Shown: positions 1-8,287, numbered from the stretch's first letter. The stretch is DNA of 64,000 nucleotides from RH-AL1 sp050013235 (GCA_050013235.1 JBEKFQ010000006.1:34850-98849); one strand, 5' to 3'. Numbers and translations: made by a program. The notes: a model not told the origin generated them from the sequence alone.

Positions 1-2
1 CC

Positions 3-296
3 ATGCTTGACGCACTCCCGTTCGTAACCGCATCCGTGGCTATCGAGCAAGGCCGTTGTGCCCTGATGCCGAATGTCCAAGCACCGTTCGGCCCGTTCAT
101 GAAGATGCTTATGGAAGACGTCGTGGCTTTCAACCGGACCTCCTGCGCGCTCTCGAACTTTCCGGAAGAGCATCGTCTCTCGACCGAATACGAACACGTG
201 ATCTTGCGCGATATCGCTGCCGCATGGCGCGAGTTCTCTCTCAATGCCAATAGCCTGCTCCTGGCCAAAGCAAGCCTGGTGGCGGGAATCCGTTGA
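3..296 (+). CDS. Unidentified protein, probably the 3' part of a larger gene
   Basis: An open frame runs from the left edge of the window to a TGA at 294-296. The first ATG is at position 3, but the frame is open to the edge, so the true start may lie outside. The 97 visible residues are mostly helical in character, with one Cys and no motif I recognise. It ends 37 bases before the Rieske gene and has the same direction, so it may share a transcript with it. No function can be assigned. Confidence 0.4.
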   Translation: MLDALPFVTASVAIEQGRCALMPNVQAPFGPFMKMLMEDVVAFNRTSCALSNFPEEHRLSTEYEHVILRDIAAAWREFSLNANSLLLAKASLVAGIR

Positions 297-333
297 GATA
301 GCGTTTGCGGCATGCAAAACCAAAGAGGAAAAG

Positions 334-732
334 ATGGATAACGGCGTTGCCTATGCGATTTGCGCGATGCACGACATTCCAAGCCAAAAGGCTCGGGGCT
401 TTCATCTCCTGCGCGTCGGCGAGGACGGCGTCGTCCGGCCCTGGCCCATCATTGTCGTACGATGGGGCCGCCAAGTATTCGGTTACGTCAACAGATGCCC
501 CCACGACGGCGTCACGCTCGACTGGGAGAGGAACCAGTTCCTCGACCCAAACGGTGTCCGGCTCATGTGCGGCAAGCACGGCGCCCTTTTCGAACTGGGC
601 ACGGGCTATTGCGTCGACGGGCCATGCAAAGGACGCGGGCTGGAACCGGTCGCATTGAGCATCATCGACGGCGATATTTGCGTAACCGGTGTCGAACTTG
701 CCGAAGACGATGAAACCGTCTCCGACGATTAG
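334..732 (+). CDS. Small Rieske [2Fe-2S] ferredoxin-like protein
   Basis: This is a 132-residue soluble Rieske protein. The two cluster-binding boxes are CPH (C55, H57) and CGKH (C79, H82), spaced as in the Rieske fold, so it should hold one 2Fe-2S cluster with two Cys and two His ligands. There is no signal peptide or membrane segment. It is therefore a ferredoxin-type electron carrier rather than a cytochrome bc1 subunit. I chose ATG 334 because an AAGAGGAA ribosome site lies just upstream; longer in-frame starts lack one. It is clearly paralogous to the Rieske protein at 21911-22387. Its redox partner is unknown. Confidence 0.85.
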   Translation: MDNGVAYAICAMHDIPSQKARGFHLLRVGEDGVVRPWPIIVVRWGRQVFGYVNRCPHDGVTLDWERNQFLDPNGVRLMCGKHGALFELGTGYCVDGPCKGRGLEPVALSIIDGDICVTGVELAEDDETVSDD

Positions 733-757
733 GAGAGCGACGACGTGCTCTCCTAAT
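728..757 (+). terminator. Hairpin at the end of the first Rieske gene
   Basis: An 11-bp perfect inverted repeat (728-738 with 747-757, loop of 8) overlaps the Rieske stop codon. It is followed only by a weak T-run, so it may end transcription inefficiently or stabilise the 3' end. Confidence 0.6.
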
Positions 758-873
758 CACTTTAATGAGCCGTTAGGCCCTGTTGAACCAAGATGCAGGA
801 CATTGCGAGCAAGCGCCTCCCGTCCCGGATGGCAAGGGCAAAGACGGGCCGGACCTGCCTTGCGCGGAAAGAC

Positions 874-1464
874 TTAGACCGGACGGTTTTCGTTCCGGTT
901 CTTGACGGGTTCCATCCGTTCCAGCCCCTGTTCGTACGAAATCGCCTCGTAGGTCTCGTTGAATCCGAGCGCCGCGTCGAGCACGTGATCAAGCTTGCCC
1001 GCCGTATTCAATTTCTTGATATCGTTCTTATCGACGCTCAACAAATCGCACATCTCCTTCCAAACCGTCGATTCGTCGCACGGCAAAACGAAAAACGGAA
1101 TGCCGTCCACGGTAATCTGATATTTGGCGAGAAGGTCGATGTTGTTGCAAAAGACAAAATATTTTCCCGTTGGGCTGAGGAGGCTGTCGAGGACGTCGCG
1201 CAGAGGCTTGAGATAAGCAAAGGAATGGAGGTAGCCAACGAGAATCGGAATAGTGGATTCGCCCTCGTTCACGACCGTGAGCACCGCTTCCAACGAATAT
1301 TCCGGCGGCCTTTTCTCATCCGCCAGCTGCGTTTGGAATTTGATCGCGATGTCGCCACGGAAGCCAAACCGGTCCGGCTTTGTCGTCGGCGCCTTCAGAA
1401 CCGCGTTGAGGAGGCGGCCCTCCTGGTCCAGCCGGTTTAGAGCGGTCTTCTCAATTGTCGTCAT
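874..1464 (-). CDS. Unknown protein divergent from the AAA+ ATPase
   Basis: A 196-residue soluble protein with no domain I recognise. ATG 1464 is chosen because GAGAGGG lies 7-8 bases upstream on this strand; the open frame continues further but with no start that has a ribosome site. The middle part (about residues 70-130) reads as alternating strands and helices and contains two isolated Cys; the tail is charged. Its start faces the AAA+ ATPase gene 145 bases away, and the shared spacer holds candidate sigma-54 promoters in both directions. That arrangement suggests the two proteins act together, but this is inference. Confidence 0.6.
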   Translation of the reverse strand: MTTIEKTALNRLDQEGRLLNAVLKAPTTKPDRFGFRGDIAIKFQTQLADEKRPPEYSLEAVLTVVNEGESTIPILVGYLHSFAYLKPLRDVLDSLLSPTGKYFVFCNNIDLLAKYQITVDGIPFFVLPCDESTVWKEMCDLLSVDKNDIKKLNTAGKLDHVLDAALGFNETYEAISYEQGLERMEPVKNRNENRPV

Positions 1465-1521
1465 CAGAACCCTCTCGATACCACATTTTCGATGTTCGCG
1501 CACCTGCGCGGAGTCATGCAA

Positions 1522-1537
1522 TGCAAAGGGTCTGCCG
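1522..1537 (-). promoter_or_regulatory. Candidate sigma-54 promoter for the 196-residue protein
   Basis: On the minus strand this reads CGGCAGACCCTTTGCA, matching the -24/-12 consensus TGGCACRNNNNTTGCW at 14 of 16 positions with the invariant GG and GC correctly spaced. It lies 58 bases before the ATG. No perfect TGT-N10-ACA site is near. Confidence 0.45.
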
Positions 1538-1551
1538 TTTGCCAAACCGGG

Positions 1552-1567
1552 TGGCGCGAACCATGCA
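1552..1567 (+). promoter_or_regulatory. Candidate sigma-54 promoter for the AAA+ ATPase
   Basis: TGGCGCGAACCATGCA matches the sigma-54 consensus at 14 of 16 positions, with GG and GC at the right spacing, 42 bases before ATG 1609. A partial activator site, TGT-N10-ACC, sits at 1456-1471. Confidence 0.45.
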
Positions 1568-1608
1568 GCTTTGTGCCCAATCGAATCTCCATGAAATCGA
1601 GAAGGCAT

Positions 1609-3315
1609 ATGACGAATCTTACGATCGAGCGGCTCTACATCGAATCGATGATCTCCGCCTTCCCCGAACTTGCGCCGCTGACGGAGCAGCTCCGGTTCGG
1701 CGACAGAGCCGATGTCTCGATCCGTAGCCTCTCGAGCGAGGCGCTCGAAATGTTGGAGACCCTCTACCGCAACGCCGGGCCTTCGATGCAAACCCGGCAT
1801 GCGCAATTAGCTGCGCTCCGCTCGGCCATTTCCCATGACGCCGCGCGATTCACATCGGAGGATCTCGAAGCCGCCCTGCCCGCGATCACCCGCTATCTCA
1901 TCGCGCACGGCATCCGTGGATGGTTGTTTACATCCAATGTCGCAAACCATCCATTGCCCTATGTCGTCACCCGCATCGATTATACCGCGCCCTCGAATGA
2001 CGAATCCGGACGTCTTTTTCTCGAACTCAAAGCCAATGCAAAAGGGACAATCACGGGAATGACGCTGCGCATTTCGGGAGGCGACATCGCCGGCCGGACC
2101 GTGCCCGAAATATTCGCCGCCAAGGGATTTCTCAAGGAAACACCCGAACTCATCGACGCTTACGACGAGACGACGGAACGCTATTTCAATTGGCGTTCCC
2201 AATACGGCGCGCAATTCTCGGCAAGGGGCACGGGCTTCTACACCGACGACCCGAACGCGTCACACCGGGACACCGATTGGTCCCGGAAGGATGTGATCGT
2301 CCTTTCATCGGACGGAGGCCCCGCCCGCCTCGTCAACGACGAGAGCATTCTGACCGGCCGCTCGACGGTGCTCGACGTCACCGGCGATATCCTGGGGCCC
2401 TTCCTGCGCAAGGCCGCGAAAAGCAATCTCTACAGCGCCGAGGACGAGGTCGAAGCCTCGAAAGCCGCGATTCCCAAGGGGCTGTTCAGCCGCATCCCCG
2501 TCCATCCCTACATCCTGATGTTCCACCTCGACCGGCATCATTACATGTGGGTCCATGTCGCCGACATGGAACCCTATGCCTATCAACCCGGGCTCAAACA
2601 CAAGCTCATCCTTCCGGATGAGCAGACCGATCTCATCGATATCCTGACGGCCGAAATGGACGTCTTGATGGATGATGTCGTGGCGGGGAAGTCGGGCGGA
2701 ACCACGGTTCTTTGCGCCGGGCCGCCTGGGGTCGGCAAGACATTGACCGCCGAAGTCTATGCCGAAATCATTAGGAGACCGCTTTACCGCGTCCATTCCG
2801 GTCAACTCGGCCTGAACGTCGCCGCAATGGAAACCGCCTTGAAGGACGCGTTGACCCGGGCGCAGCGCTGGGGCGCCGTCATGCTGATCGACGAAGCCGA
2901 CGTGTACATCAAACGGCGCGACGACAATATCGCGATGAACGCCGTCGTGGGAGTATTCCTCCGGGTCTTGGAGTATTTCAACGGTCTCCTCTTTCTCACG
3001 ACAAACCGGATCGACGACATCGACGAGGCGATTGTTTCGCGCTGTATCGCCTTGGTAAAGTTCTCGGCCCCGGATGACGCGGCAAGGCGGCGGATTTGGG
3101 CCGTCATGACCGGGCAATTTGCAGTCGACGCCAGCGATCCCTTGCTCGATTCCTTGGTCGAAACATTCCCGGCGGCAAGCGGCAGGGACATCAAAGGACT
3201 GACCAAGCTTGTCGCCAAATATTGCAACCACAAAAAGATCGCGCCCTCGCTGGATGTCTTCAAGCGCTGCGCCGTCTTCCGCGCGATCGATCTGAAACCC
3301 GCGCCCCTCGAATAA
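1609..3315 (+). CDS. AAA+ ATPase linked to the nif island
   Basis: A 568-residue protein. Residues 1 to about 330 form an N-terminal region I cannot place. The C-terminal third is an AAA+ ATPase: Walker A GPPGVGKT at 371-378, Walker B with D428-E429, a sensor-like TTN stretch and an arginine just after the IVS motif, as in classical AAA proteins. ATG 1609 follows a GAGAAGG ribosome site; an ATG 18 bases earlier is a weaker choice. Such modules remodel or unfold partner proteins using ATP. The divergent unknown gene and the nif context suggest a target within nitrogenase assembly, which is inference. Confidence 0.8.
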   Translation: MTNLTIERLYIESMISAFPELAPLTEQLRFGDRADVSIRSLSSEALEMLETLYRNAGPSMQTRHAQLAALRSAISHDAARFTSEDLEAALPAITRYLIAHGIRGWLFTSNVANHPLPYVVTRIDYTAPSNDESGRLFLELKANAKGTITGMTLRISGGDIAGRTVPEIFAAKGFLKETPELIDAYDETTERYFNWRSQYGAQFSARGTGFYTDDPNASHRDTDWSRKDVIVLSSDGGPARLVNDESILTGRSTVLDVTGDILGPFLRKAAKSNLYSAEDEVEASKAAIPKGLFSRIPVHPYILMFHLDRHHYMWVHVADMEPYAYQPGLKHKLILPDEQTDLIDILTAEMDVLMDDVVAGKSGGTTVLCAGPPGVGKTLTAEVYAEIIRRPLYRVHSGQLGLNVAAMETALKDALTRAQRWGAVMLIDEADVYIKRRDDNIAMNAVVGVFLRVLEYFNGLLFLTTNRIDDIDEAIVSRCIALVKFSAPDDAARRRIWAVMTGQFAVDASDPLLDSLVETFPAASGRDIKGLTKLVAKYCNHKKIAPSLDVFKRCAVFRAIDLKPAPLE

Positions 3316-3342
3316 TGGTGGGCGATGGTCCTGAATCATACG

Positions 3343-3358
3343 TGTCGGAAACCGGACA
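3343..3358 (+). promoter_or_regulatory. NifA activator site upstream of iscA-nif
   Basis: A perfect TGT-N10-ACA (TGTCGGAAACCGGACA), centred about 70 bases before the -24 element at 3420. This is the usual upstream activator sequence for NifA. Confidence 0.75.
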
Positions 3359-3393
3359 CTCGTCACGAAGCCCATAGCGCAAAGTTTATTTTA

Positions 3394-3407
3394 TTGAAAT
3401 AAATCAA
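3394..3407 (+). promoter_or_regulatory. FNR/FixK-like box, overlapping an IHF-like site
   Basis: TTGAAATAAATCAA matches the FNR/FixK palindrome TTGAT-N4-ATCAA with one mismatch. The same AT-rich stretch (3402-3414) also resembles an IHF site, which would suit bending between the activator site and the sigma-54 promoter. Confidence 0.35.
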
Positions 3408-3419
3408 TACCTTCCAACA

Positions 3420-3435
3420 TGGCACACCTCTTGCC
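3420..3435 (+). promoter_or_regulatory. Sigma-54 promoter of the iscA-nifUSVW operon
   Basis: TGGCACACCTCTTGCC matches the -24/-12 consensus at 15 of 16 positions. It lies 41 bases before the iscA-nif start, with a NifA site upstream. Confidence 0.85.
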
Positions 3436-3475
3436 ACCAGCTTGCCAAAGACTTGATACGCGGAGATAGGCGCAG

Positions 3476-3796
3476 ATGATTACGTTAACCAATAGCGCGC
3501 TGAATGCTGTCAAGACCGCGATTGGCGCGGCCACGGAACCCGTGGACGGTCTGCGCATCATGGTCGAAACGGGCGGATGCGCCGGTTACAAATATCTCAT
3601 GGGCCTGGTGAACGAACCCAAGCCCGACGACACGATCATCGAGCGCGACGGCATCAAACTCTTCGTCGAATCGAATAGCCACGAAATCTTGGCGGGAACG
3701 ACGATTGACTTCGTGGTGGCGCTCGAGGGATCGGGCTTCACTTTCGAAAACCCGAACGCGACGTCGAGCTGTGGCTGCGGAAAGTCCTTCAGCTAA
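3476..3796 (+). CDS. iscA: IscA/HesB-type Fe-S assembly protein of the nif operon
   Basis: A 106-residue A-type carrier that helps build or deliver Fe-S clusters. The three conserved cysteines are present: C35 in the GGCAG motif, and C99 and C101 in the CGC tail. It is the first gene after a good NifA/sigma-54 promoter and is followed by nifU-type, nifS and nifV genes. That context marks it as the nif-dedicated IscA. Length and motifs are normal for the family. Confidence 0.92.
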   Translation: MITLTNSALNAVKTAIGAATEPVDGLRIMVETGGCAGYKYLMGLVNEPKPDDTIIERDGIKLFVESNSHEILAGTTIDFVVALEGSGFTFENPNATSSCGCGKSFS

Positions 3797-3839
3797 TCCC
3801 TTAAATGGATCAATCGCCATGCCGGAAATTGGAGTTCCC

Positions 3840-4133
3840 ATGCTTGCCGAAGCCGAACAGATCACCCAAACGCAAACGCGGGAAGCGCGGCGGATCGAGG
3901 TCATCAACGAGGTGATCGAAGAGGTTCGCCCCAATCTTCGCCGGGATGGCGGGGATTGCGTCTTTGTTGGAATCGAAGGCAACAAGGTGATGGTCAAACT
4001 GTCCGGTGCGTGTGTCCTATGCAAGCTCAGCAGCGCCACATTGGAAGGCATTCAGTCTCGCATCATCGAAAAGCTCGGTGAATTCGTGCGGTTGGTTCCC
4101 GTTCCCATGGGCGGGGTCAAACCCACACATTAG
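3840..4133 (+). CDS. nifU: Short NifU-like protein (Nfu domain only)
   Basis: A 97-residue protein made only of the NifU C-terminal (Nfu) domain, with the cluster-binding CxxC at C58-C61. The N-terminal IscU-type scaffold domain and central 2Fe-2S domain of full NifU are absent. I chose ATG 3840 because GGAG lies five bases upstream; an in-frame ATG at 3819 would add seven residues. It probably carries or transfers clusters made with NifS. A separate SufU scaffold is encoded at 30335-30799. Confidence 0.85.
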   Translation: MLAEAEQITQTQTREARRIEVINEVIEEVRPNLRRDGGDCVFVGIEGNKVMVKLSGACVLCKLSSATLEGIQSRIIEKLGEFVRLVPVPMGGVKPTH

Positions 4134-4144
4134 AGGGTTGCGTC

Positions 4145-5371
4145 TTGGCACCGGTTTATCTCGATAACAACGCCACGACACGCACCACCCCCGAGGTGGT
4201 CGCCGCAATGCTGCCGTTCTTTACCGGACAGTTCGGCAATGCCTCTTCGACACATGCCTTCGGCTCCGATGTTTCGGGCACGGTCAAGCAGGCGCGGCAA
4301 GACTTGCAGACGCTGATCGGCGCCGCCTTCGATCATGAGATCATTTTTACCTCAGGCGGGACAGAGTCCGACAATGCGGCCATCCTCTCGGCATTGGAGA
4401 CCCAAACCGGGCGCGACGAAGTGGTCACCAGCGCGGTCGAACATCCCGCGATTCTCTCCCTTCTCGGGCATCTCCAAAAAACGCGCGGAATCACCGTCCA
4501 TTATATCGGTGTCGACTCCTACGGACGTTTGGATCTCGATGCCTATAGGCGCGCGCTCGGGCCGCGAACCTGTATCGCGTCGATCATGTCGGCCAATAAC
4601 GAAACGGGGACCTTGTTCCCTGTCGAAGACTTGGCCGCGCTTGCGCACGAGGCCGGCGCGCTGTTTCACAGCGATGCGGTTCAAGCCGCCGGTAAGATCG
4701 CGCTTGATCTTAAAGCAAGCGCAATCGACATGCTTTCGCTCTCAGGACACAAACTGCACGGACCCAAGGGAATCGGTGCGCTCTATGTCCGCAAGGGCGT
4801 CAAATTCAAGCCGCTCATTCATGGCGGCCGTCAGGAGCGTGGGCGGCGCGGCGGCACGGAGAACGTGCCCGGGATCGTTGGGCTAGGCAAGGCGGCGCAA
4901 CTCGCGCATGCGTCGACTGGCGACATGAGCCGCATTCGCGCGCTGCGCGACAGACTCGAGCAGGGCATCATGGGGTCCATCAGCCATTGCCGCATTAACG
5001 GCGACGTCGAGCACAGGCTACCGAACACGTCCAACATGTCCTTCGACTATCTCGATAGCGAACCCATCTTGCTCAATCTCGACAGGGCGGCGATCGCGGC
5101 GTCCTCGGGTTCGGCCTGCGCCTCGGGGTCCATGGAGCCCTCCCACGTCCTTCGCGCGATGAAAGTGCCTCCCCTAGCCTTGCGTGGGGCCATTCGGTTC
5201 TCGCTGTCGCGGGAAACATCCTTGGCGGAAGTCGACCGGGTAATCGATTGCCTGCCAGCAATAATTACGCGCCTGAGAGCCATGTCGCCTCCATGGCTCG
5301 ACCGCGAGACGATCGCCACTTTACCGGGGCTGGATCATAAGAGGGGCAGCAATGACTCTCATGCCGTTTAG
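4145..5371 (+). CDS. nifS: Cysteine desulfurase NifS
   Basis: A 408-residue class V aminotransferase fold enzyme that takes sulfur from L-cysteine and passes it to Fe-S scaffolds. The PLP lysine is K203 in the SGHK motif and the persulfide-forming cysteine is C325 in the SSGSAC loop, both as in group I NifS/IscS enzymes. The start appears to be TTG 4145, after AGAGGG that overlaps the nifU stop. It overlaps nifV by 20 bases, which points to coupled translation. Confidence 0.95.
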   Translation: MAPVYLDNNATTRTTPEVVAAMLPFFTGQFGNASSTHAFGSDVSGTVKQARQDLQTLIGAAFDHEIIFTSGGTESDNAAILSALETQTGRDEVVTSAVEHPAILSLLGHLQKTRGITVHYIGVDSYGRLDLDAYRRALGPRTCIASIMSANNETGTLFPVEDLAALAHEAGALFHSDAVQAAGKIALDLKASAIDMLSLSGHKLHGPKGIGALYVRKGVKFKPLIHGGRQERGRRGGTENVPGIVGLGKAAQLAHASTGDMSRIRALRDRLEQGIMGSISHCRINGDVEHRLPNTSNMSFDYLDSEPILLNLDRAAIAASSGSACASGSMEPSHVLRAMKVPPLALRGAIRFSLSRETSLAEVDRVIDCLPAIITRLRAMSPPWLDRETIATLPGLDHKRGSNDSHAV

Positions 5372-6527
5372 CCTTCCCACGGTCGTCATCAACGATACGA
5401 CGCTGCGTGACGGCGAGCAAGCACCAGGCGTCGCCTTTACATTGCGCGAAAAAATCGAAATCGCACAAAAACTGGAAGCAGCCGGCGTCGATGAAATCGA
5501 GGCTGGTATTCCCGCGATGGGCGAAGCGGAAATCGAGTCCATCGCAGCCGTGGCATCGGCCGTATCGCGGCCGGCCGTCATTGCTTGGTGCCGCATGAGC
5601 GAAGCCGATGTGGATGCGGCGATCAAGTCGGGGGTCAAACGGGTCAACCTGTCCGTGCCCGTGTCGGACCGGCAGATCTGGGTCAAATTCCGGTCGACCC
5701 GCGAAGACGTGATCGCACGCATCAAACGTGTCGTCGCTTATGCGCGAGGCCATGGCCTATCCGTCGCCTTGGGCGGCGAGGATTCGAGCCGGGCGGATTT
5801 CGATTTTCTTCGCTCCGTCATCGCTGTCGCCGAAGAGGCGGGGGCACATCGCTTCCGCTTCGCCGACACACTCGGCGTGCTCGATCCCTTCGCGACCTAC
5901 GAGATCTTCCGGTCCCTTCGCGCGGAGACGGATCTCGAACTCGAATTTCACGGCCACGACGATCTCGGACTGGCCACGGCGAATACGCTTGCGGCAATTC
6001 GAGGCGGCTCCAATCACGCGAGCGTGTGCGTTCTCGGTCTCGGAGAGCGCGCGGGAAACGCCGCGCTCGAGGAAGTCGTAGCGGCGCTCAGACAGATTGC
6101 GGGCCGGAAAACATCGATCGACCTAACCCACCTTCCCGGATTGGCGGAACTTGTGGCCTCCGCCGCCGGCCGGCCCATCCCCGCGGCGAAACCAATCGTC
6201 GGCTCGGCGGCGTTCGCTCATGAGTCCGGCATCCACGTCTCCGGCCTTCTGCGCGATCCACGCTGCTACGAATCTCTGGATCCCGCCCTCTTTGGCCGGA
6301 CTCGTAGCATCGTTCTTGGCAAACATTCGGGAACGGCAGCGGTCGCGAACGCGCTTTCGACAATCGGCCTACCTGTCGATGAAACCAGGGCACGACGGGT
6401 CCTCGAACTGGTCCGGACGGCGGCGGTTTCGCTCAAAAGACCGGTCAATGAAATCGACTTGATTAGGTTCCATGCGGAAACGGATCCAAACCATCCCGTC
6501 TTGCTGGATGAACCCGAATTCGTTTGA
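5352..6527 (+). CDS. nifV: Homocitrate synthase NifV
   Basis: A 391-residue enzyme that condenses acetyl-CoA with 2-oxoglutarate to homocitrate, the organic ligand of FeMo-co. The N-terminal TIM barrel has the family signature RDGEQAPG near residue 20 and the metal-binding HGHDDLG motif near residue 200; the AFAHESGIH stretch is also typical. It starts inside the nifS end, so the two are co-translated. Confidence 0.95.
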   Translation: MTLMPFSLPTVVINDTTLRDGEQAPGVAFTLREKIEIAQKLEAAGVDEIEAGIPAMGEAEIESIAAVASAVSRPAVIAWCRMSEADVDAAIKSGVKRVNLSVPVSDRQIWVKFRSTREDVIARIKRVVAYARGHGLSVALGGEDSSRADFDFLRSVIAVAEEAGAHRFRFADTLGVLDPFATYEIFRSLRAETDLELEFHGHDDLGLATANTLAAIRGGSNHASVCVLGLGERAGNAALEEVVAALRQIAGRKTSIDLTHLPGLAELVASAAGRPIPAAKPIVGSAAFAHESGIHVSGLLRDPRCYESLDPALFGRTRSIVLGKHSGTAAVANALSTIGLPVDETRARRVLELVRTAAVSLKRPVNEIDLIRFHAETDPNHPVLLDEPEFV

Positions 6528-6571
6528 AGCGCGGCTTCGATCTAGCGCAAAACACATTGAGGGCTCCACAC

Positions 6572-6865
6572 GTGAGCGAACAATTGAACATTTGGACGCT
6601 CATCCCGGAGGATGTCCATTGCGTCAAGGCGCGTCATCCGGTCGCGCGGCACACATTCGAAGCCGTGTTGACATATCCGGGTGTGCACACCGTTGTCATC
6701 CATCGCGCGGCAAACCGCTTATGGCGCCGTGGACTCCGGTTCCCGGCACGTATTCTCTCATGGTTCGGACCGCTGATGGCGAATGTCGACATCCATCCGG
6801 GCGCGGCCGTTGGAAGACGGTCTTTCATCGATCACGAAGAATTGCGGCAATCAGGCCGCAAATAG
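6572..6865 (+). pseudogene. nifP: Truncated serine O-acetyltransferase (nifP/cysE remnant)
   Basis: The 97 residues from GTG 6572 match the N-terminal part of CysE/NifP, including the AVLTYPGVH and HRAANRLWRRGL stretches and the VDIHPGAA-FIDH start of the left-handed helix. The protein then stops, so the acetyl-CoA-binding hexapeptide domain is missing, and I see no continuation in another frame before nifW. NifP normally raises cysteine supply for Fe-S assembly. Loss of the catalytic His-Asp domain should abolish this. GAGGG eight bases before the GTG, and a TTG at 6524, are possible starts. Confidence 0.75.
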
Positions 6866-6874
6866 GGAGCATTG

Positions 6875-7234
6875 ATGACTATGAGCGTGCTTGACGATCT
6901 CGGACGCTTATCCACGGCGGAAGACTTTTTCGTCTATCTCGACGTGCCCTTTGAACCCTCCGTCGTTCAAGTCGCGCGCCTCCATATCCTGCGCCGCATG
7001 GGACAATATCTCAAGGGAAGCCAGATCGACGGTGTCTTCGAGAAGCGCGACGATCTCGAAATCCGCGAATTTTGCCGCGCCCACCTTGCCCAGGCCTACG
7101 AGGATTTCGTGAAGTCGTCCCCGATTCAGGAACGCCTCTTCAAAGTCCACAAAGAAGCAGTGGAGCCAAAGTCAGAGCCCAAGAAGGCATTTGTGCCGCT
7201 GTCTTCCCTCACCTTTCCGGCAAAGGAAACGTGA
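6875..7234 (+). CDS. nifW: Nitrogenase-stabilising protein NifW
   Basis: A 119-residue protein of the NifW family, which protects or helps mature the MoFe protein. The typical N-terminal block about the ED-FF motif and the later RLH-L-RMG-Y stretch are present. ATG 6875 has GGGAG six to seven bases upstream; ATG 6881 is also possible. It is the last gene of the iscA-nifUSV operon and is followed by a new NifA/sigma-54 promoter. Confidence 0.9.
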   Translation: MTMSVLDDLGRLSTAEDFFVYLDVPFEPSVVQVARLHILRRMGQYLKGSQIDGVFEKRDDLEIREFCRAHLAQAYEDFVKSSPIQERLFKVHKEAVEPKSEPKKAFVPLSSLTFPAKET

Positions 7235-7240
7235 CAATCC

Positions 7241-7256
7241 TGTAGCCTATCCGACA
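7241..7256 (+). promoter_or_regulatory. NifA activator site upstream of fixA
   Basis: TGTAGCCTATCCGACA is a perfect TGT-N10-ACA, centred about 100 bases before the -24 element at 7350. Confidence 0.75.
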
Positions 7257-7349
7257 GGTTCGTTTGCTTCCATCGTATTTCCCGCCGAAAAAATCGACCC
7301 GGCTTTAATTACATAATATATTTCATCTACTTACTAAAGTTGAAGGAGT

Positions 7350-7365
7350 TGGCATGCTGCTTGCC
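7350..7365 (+). promoter_or_regulatory. Sigma-54 promoter of fixABCX
   Basis: TGGCATGCTGCTTGCC matches the -24/-12 consensus at 14 of 16 positions; fixA begins 55 bases downstream. An AT-rich stretch at 7305-7325 could bend between it and the NifA site. Confidence 0.85.
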
Positions 7366-7420
7366 GGCGAGTATCCGCAAAGACCGCTCGAAGCGGGCAT
7401 TCAGACGAAAGTGAAAAGCG

Positions 7421-8275
7421 ATGCATATCGTCGTTTGCGTGAAGCAAGTTCCAGATAGCGCGCAAATCCGCGTGCATCCCGTGACGAACACAATCATGCG
7501 CCAAGGCGTGCCCACAATCATCAATCCTTATGATCTCTTCGCGCTCGAAGAAGCGATGCGCTTACGCGACCTCATCGGGGGCGAAGTCACCGTGTTGACC
7601 ATGGGGCCGCCGATGGCCGAAGACTCGCTGCGCAAGGCCTTGACGTTCGGCGCCGACCGCGCCGTCCTCTTAACCGACCGCTTCTTCGCGGGATCGGACA
7701 CGTTGGCCACGAGCTACGCCCTAGCGAGTGCCTTGACCAAGATTGGTCAAGAGTTCGGTTTGCCCTCCATCGTCTTCACGGGAAAACAGACCATCGACGG
7801 CGATACGGCGCAGGTGGGTCCTGGCATAGCTAAGCGCCTCGGGCTCAATCAGCTCACCTATGTCGCGCGGATCGTGGAGCTCGACACGGAAGCTAATAAA
7901 ATCGTCGTCGAACGCCGTGCCGAGGGGGGAGTCCAAGTCTTGGAGACGCGTCTCCCCGTGCTCATCACGATGCTGGAGGGGGTCAACGAAATCCGCCGCG
8001 GATCGCTCGAGAGCGCCTACCGCGCGGCCTCGGCCAAGATCGTGACTTGGAACGCCGCCGCTGCTGGGATTACCGATCTGACGAAGTGCGGGCTGAAGGG
8101 TTCGCCCACCATCGTCAAAAAGGTCTTCGCGCCCACCCCGCGCGCCGAAAAAGCATATCAGGTGCCAACGGCCGGTCTTGCGTCAGAGGCGCTCGCCGAA
8201 GCGGTCATCGCTGAAATTTTTTCGCGCCAGCCCTCCGTCGAGAGCGATCTCGTCCGATTTTCCGCCGGGCAATAA
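7421..8275 (+). CDS. fixA: FixA, electron-transfer flavoprotein beta subunit
   Basis: A 284-residue ETF beta-type subunit. It opens with the HIVVCVKQVPDS block and carries the TGKQTIDGDTAQVGP nucleotide-binding stretch about residue 120. With FixB it forms the bifurcating ETF, and with FixC and FixX a membrane-associated complex that splits NADH electrons between quinone and ferredoxin or flavodoxin for nitrogenase. It is first in a four-gene operon and 13 bases before fixB. Confidence 0.95.
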   Translation: MHIVVCVKQVPDSAQIRVHPVTNTIMRQGVPTIINPYDLFALEEAMRLRDLIGGEVTVLTMGPPMAEDSLRKALTFGADRAVLLTDRFFAGSDTLATSYALASALTKIGQEFGLPSIVFTGKQTIDGDTAQVGPGIAKRLGLNQLTYVARIVELDTEANKIVVERRAEGGVQVLETRLPVLITMLEGVNEIRRGSLESAYRAASAKIVTWNAAAAGITDLTKCGLKGSPTIVKKVFAPTPRAEKAYQVPTAGLASEALAEAVIAEIFSRQPSVESDLVRFSAGQ

Positions 8276-8287
8276 GGAGCGAATGAT

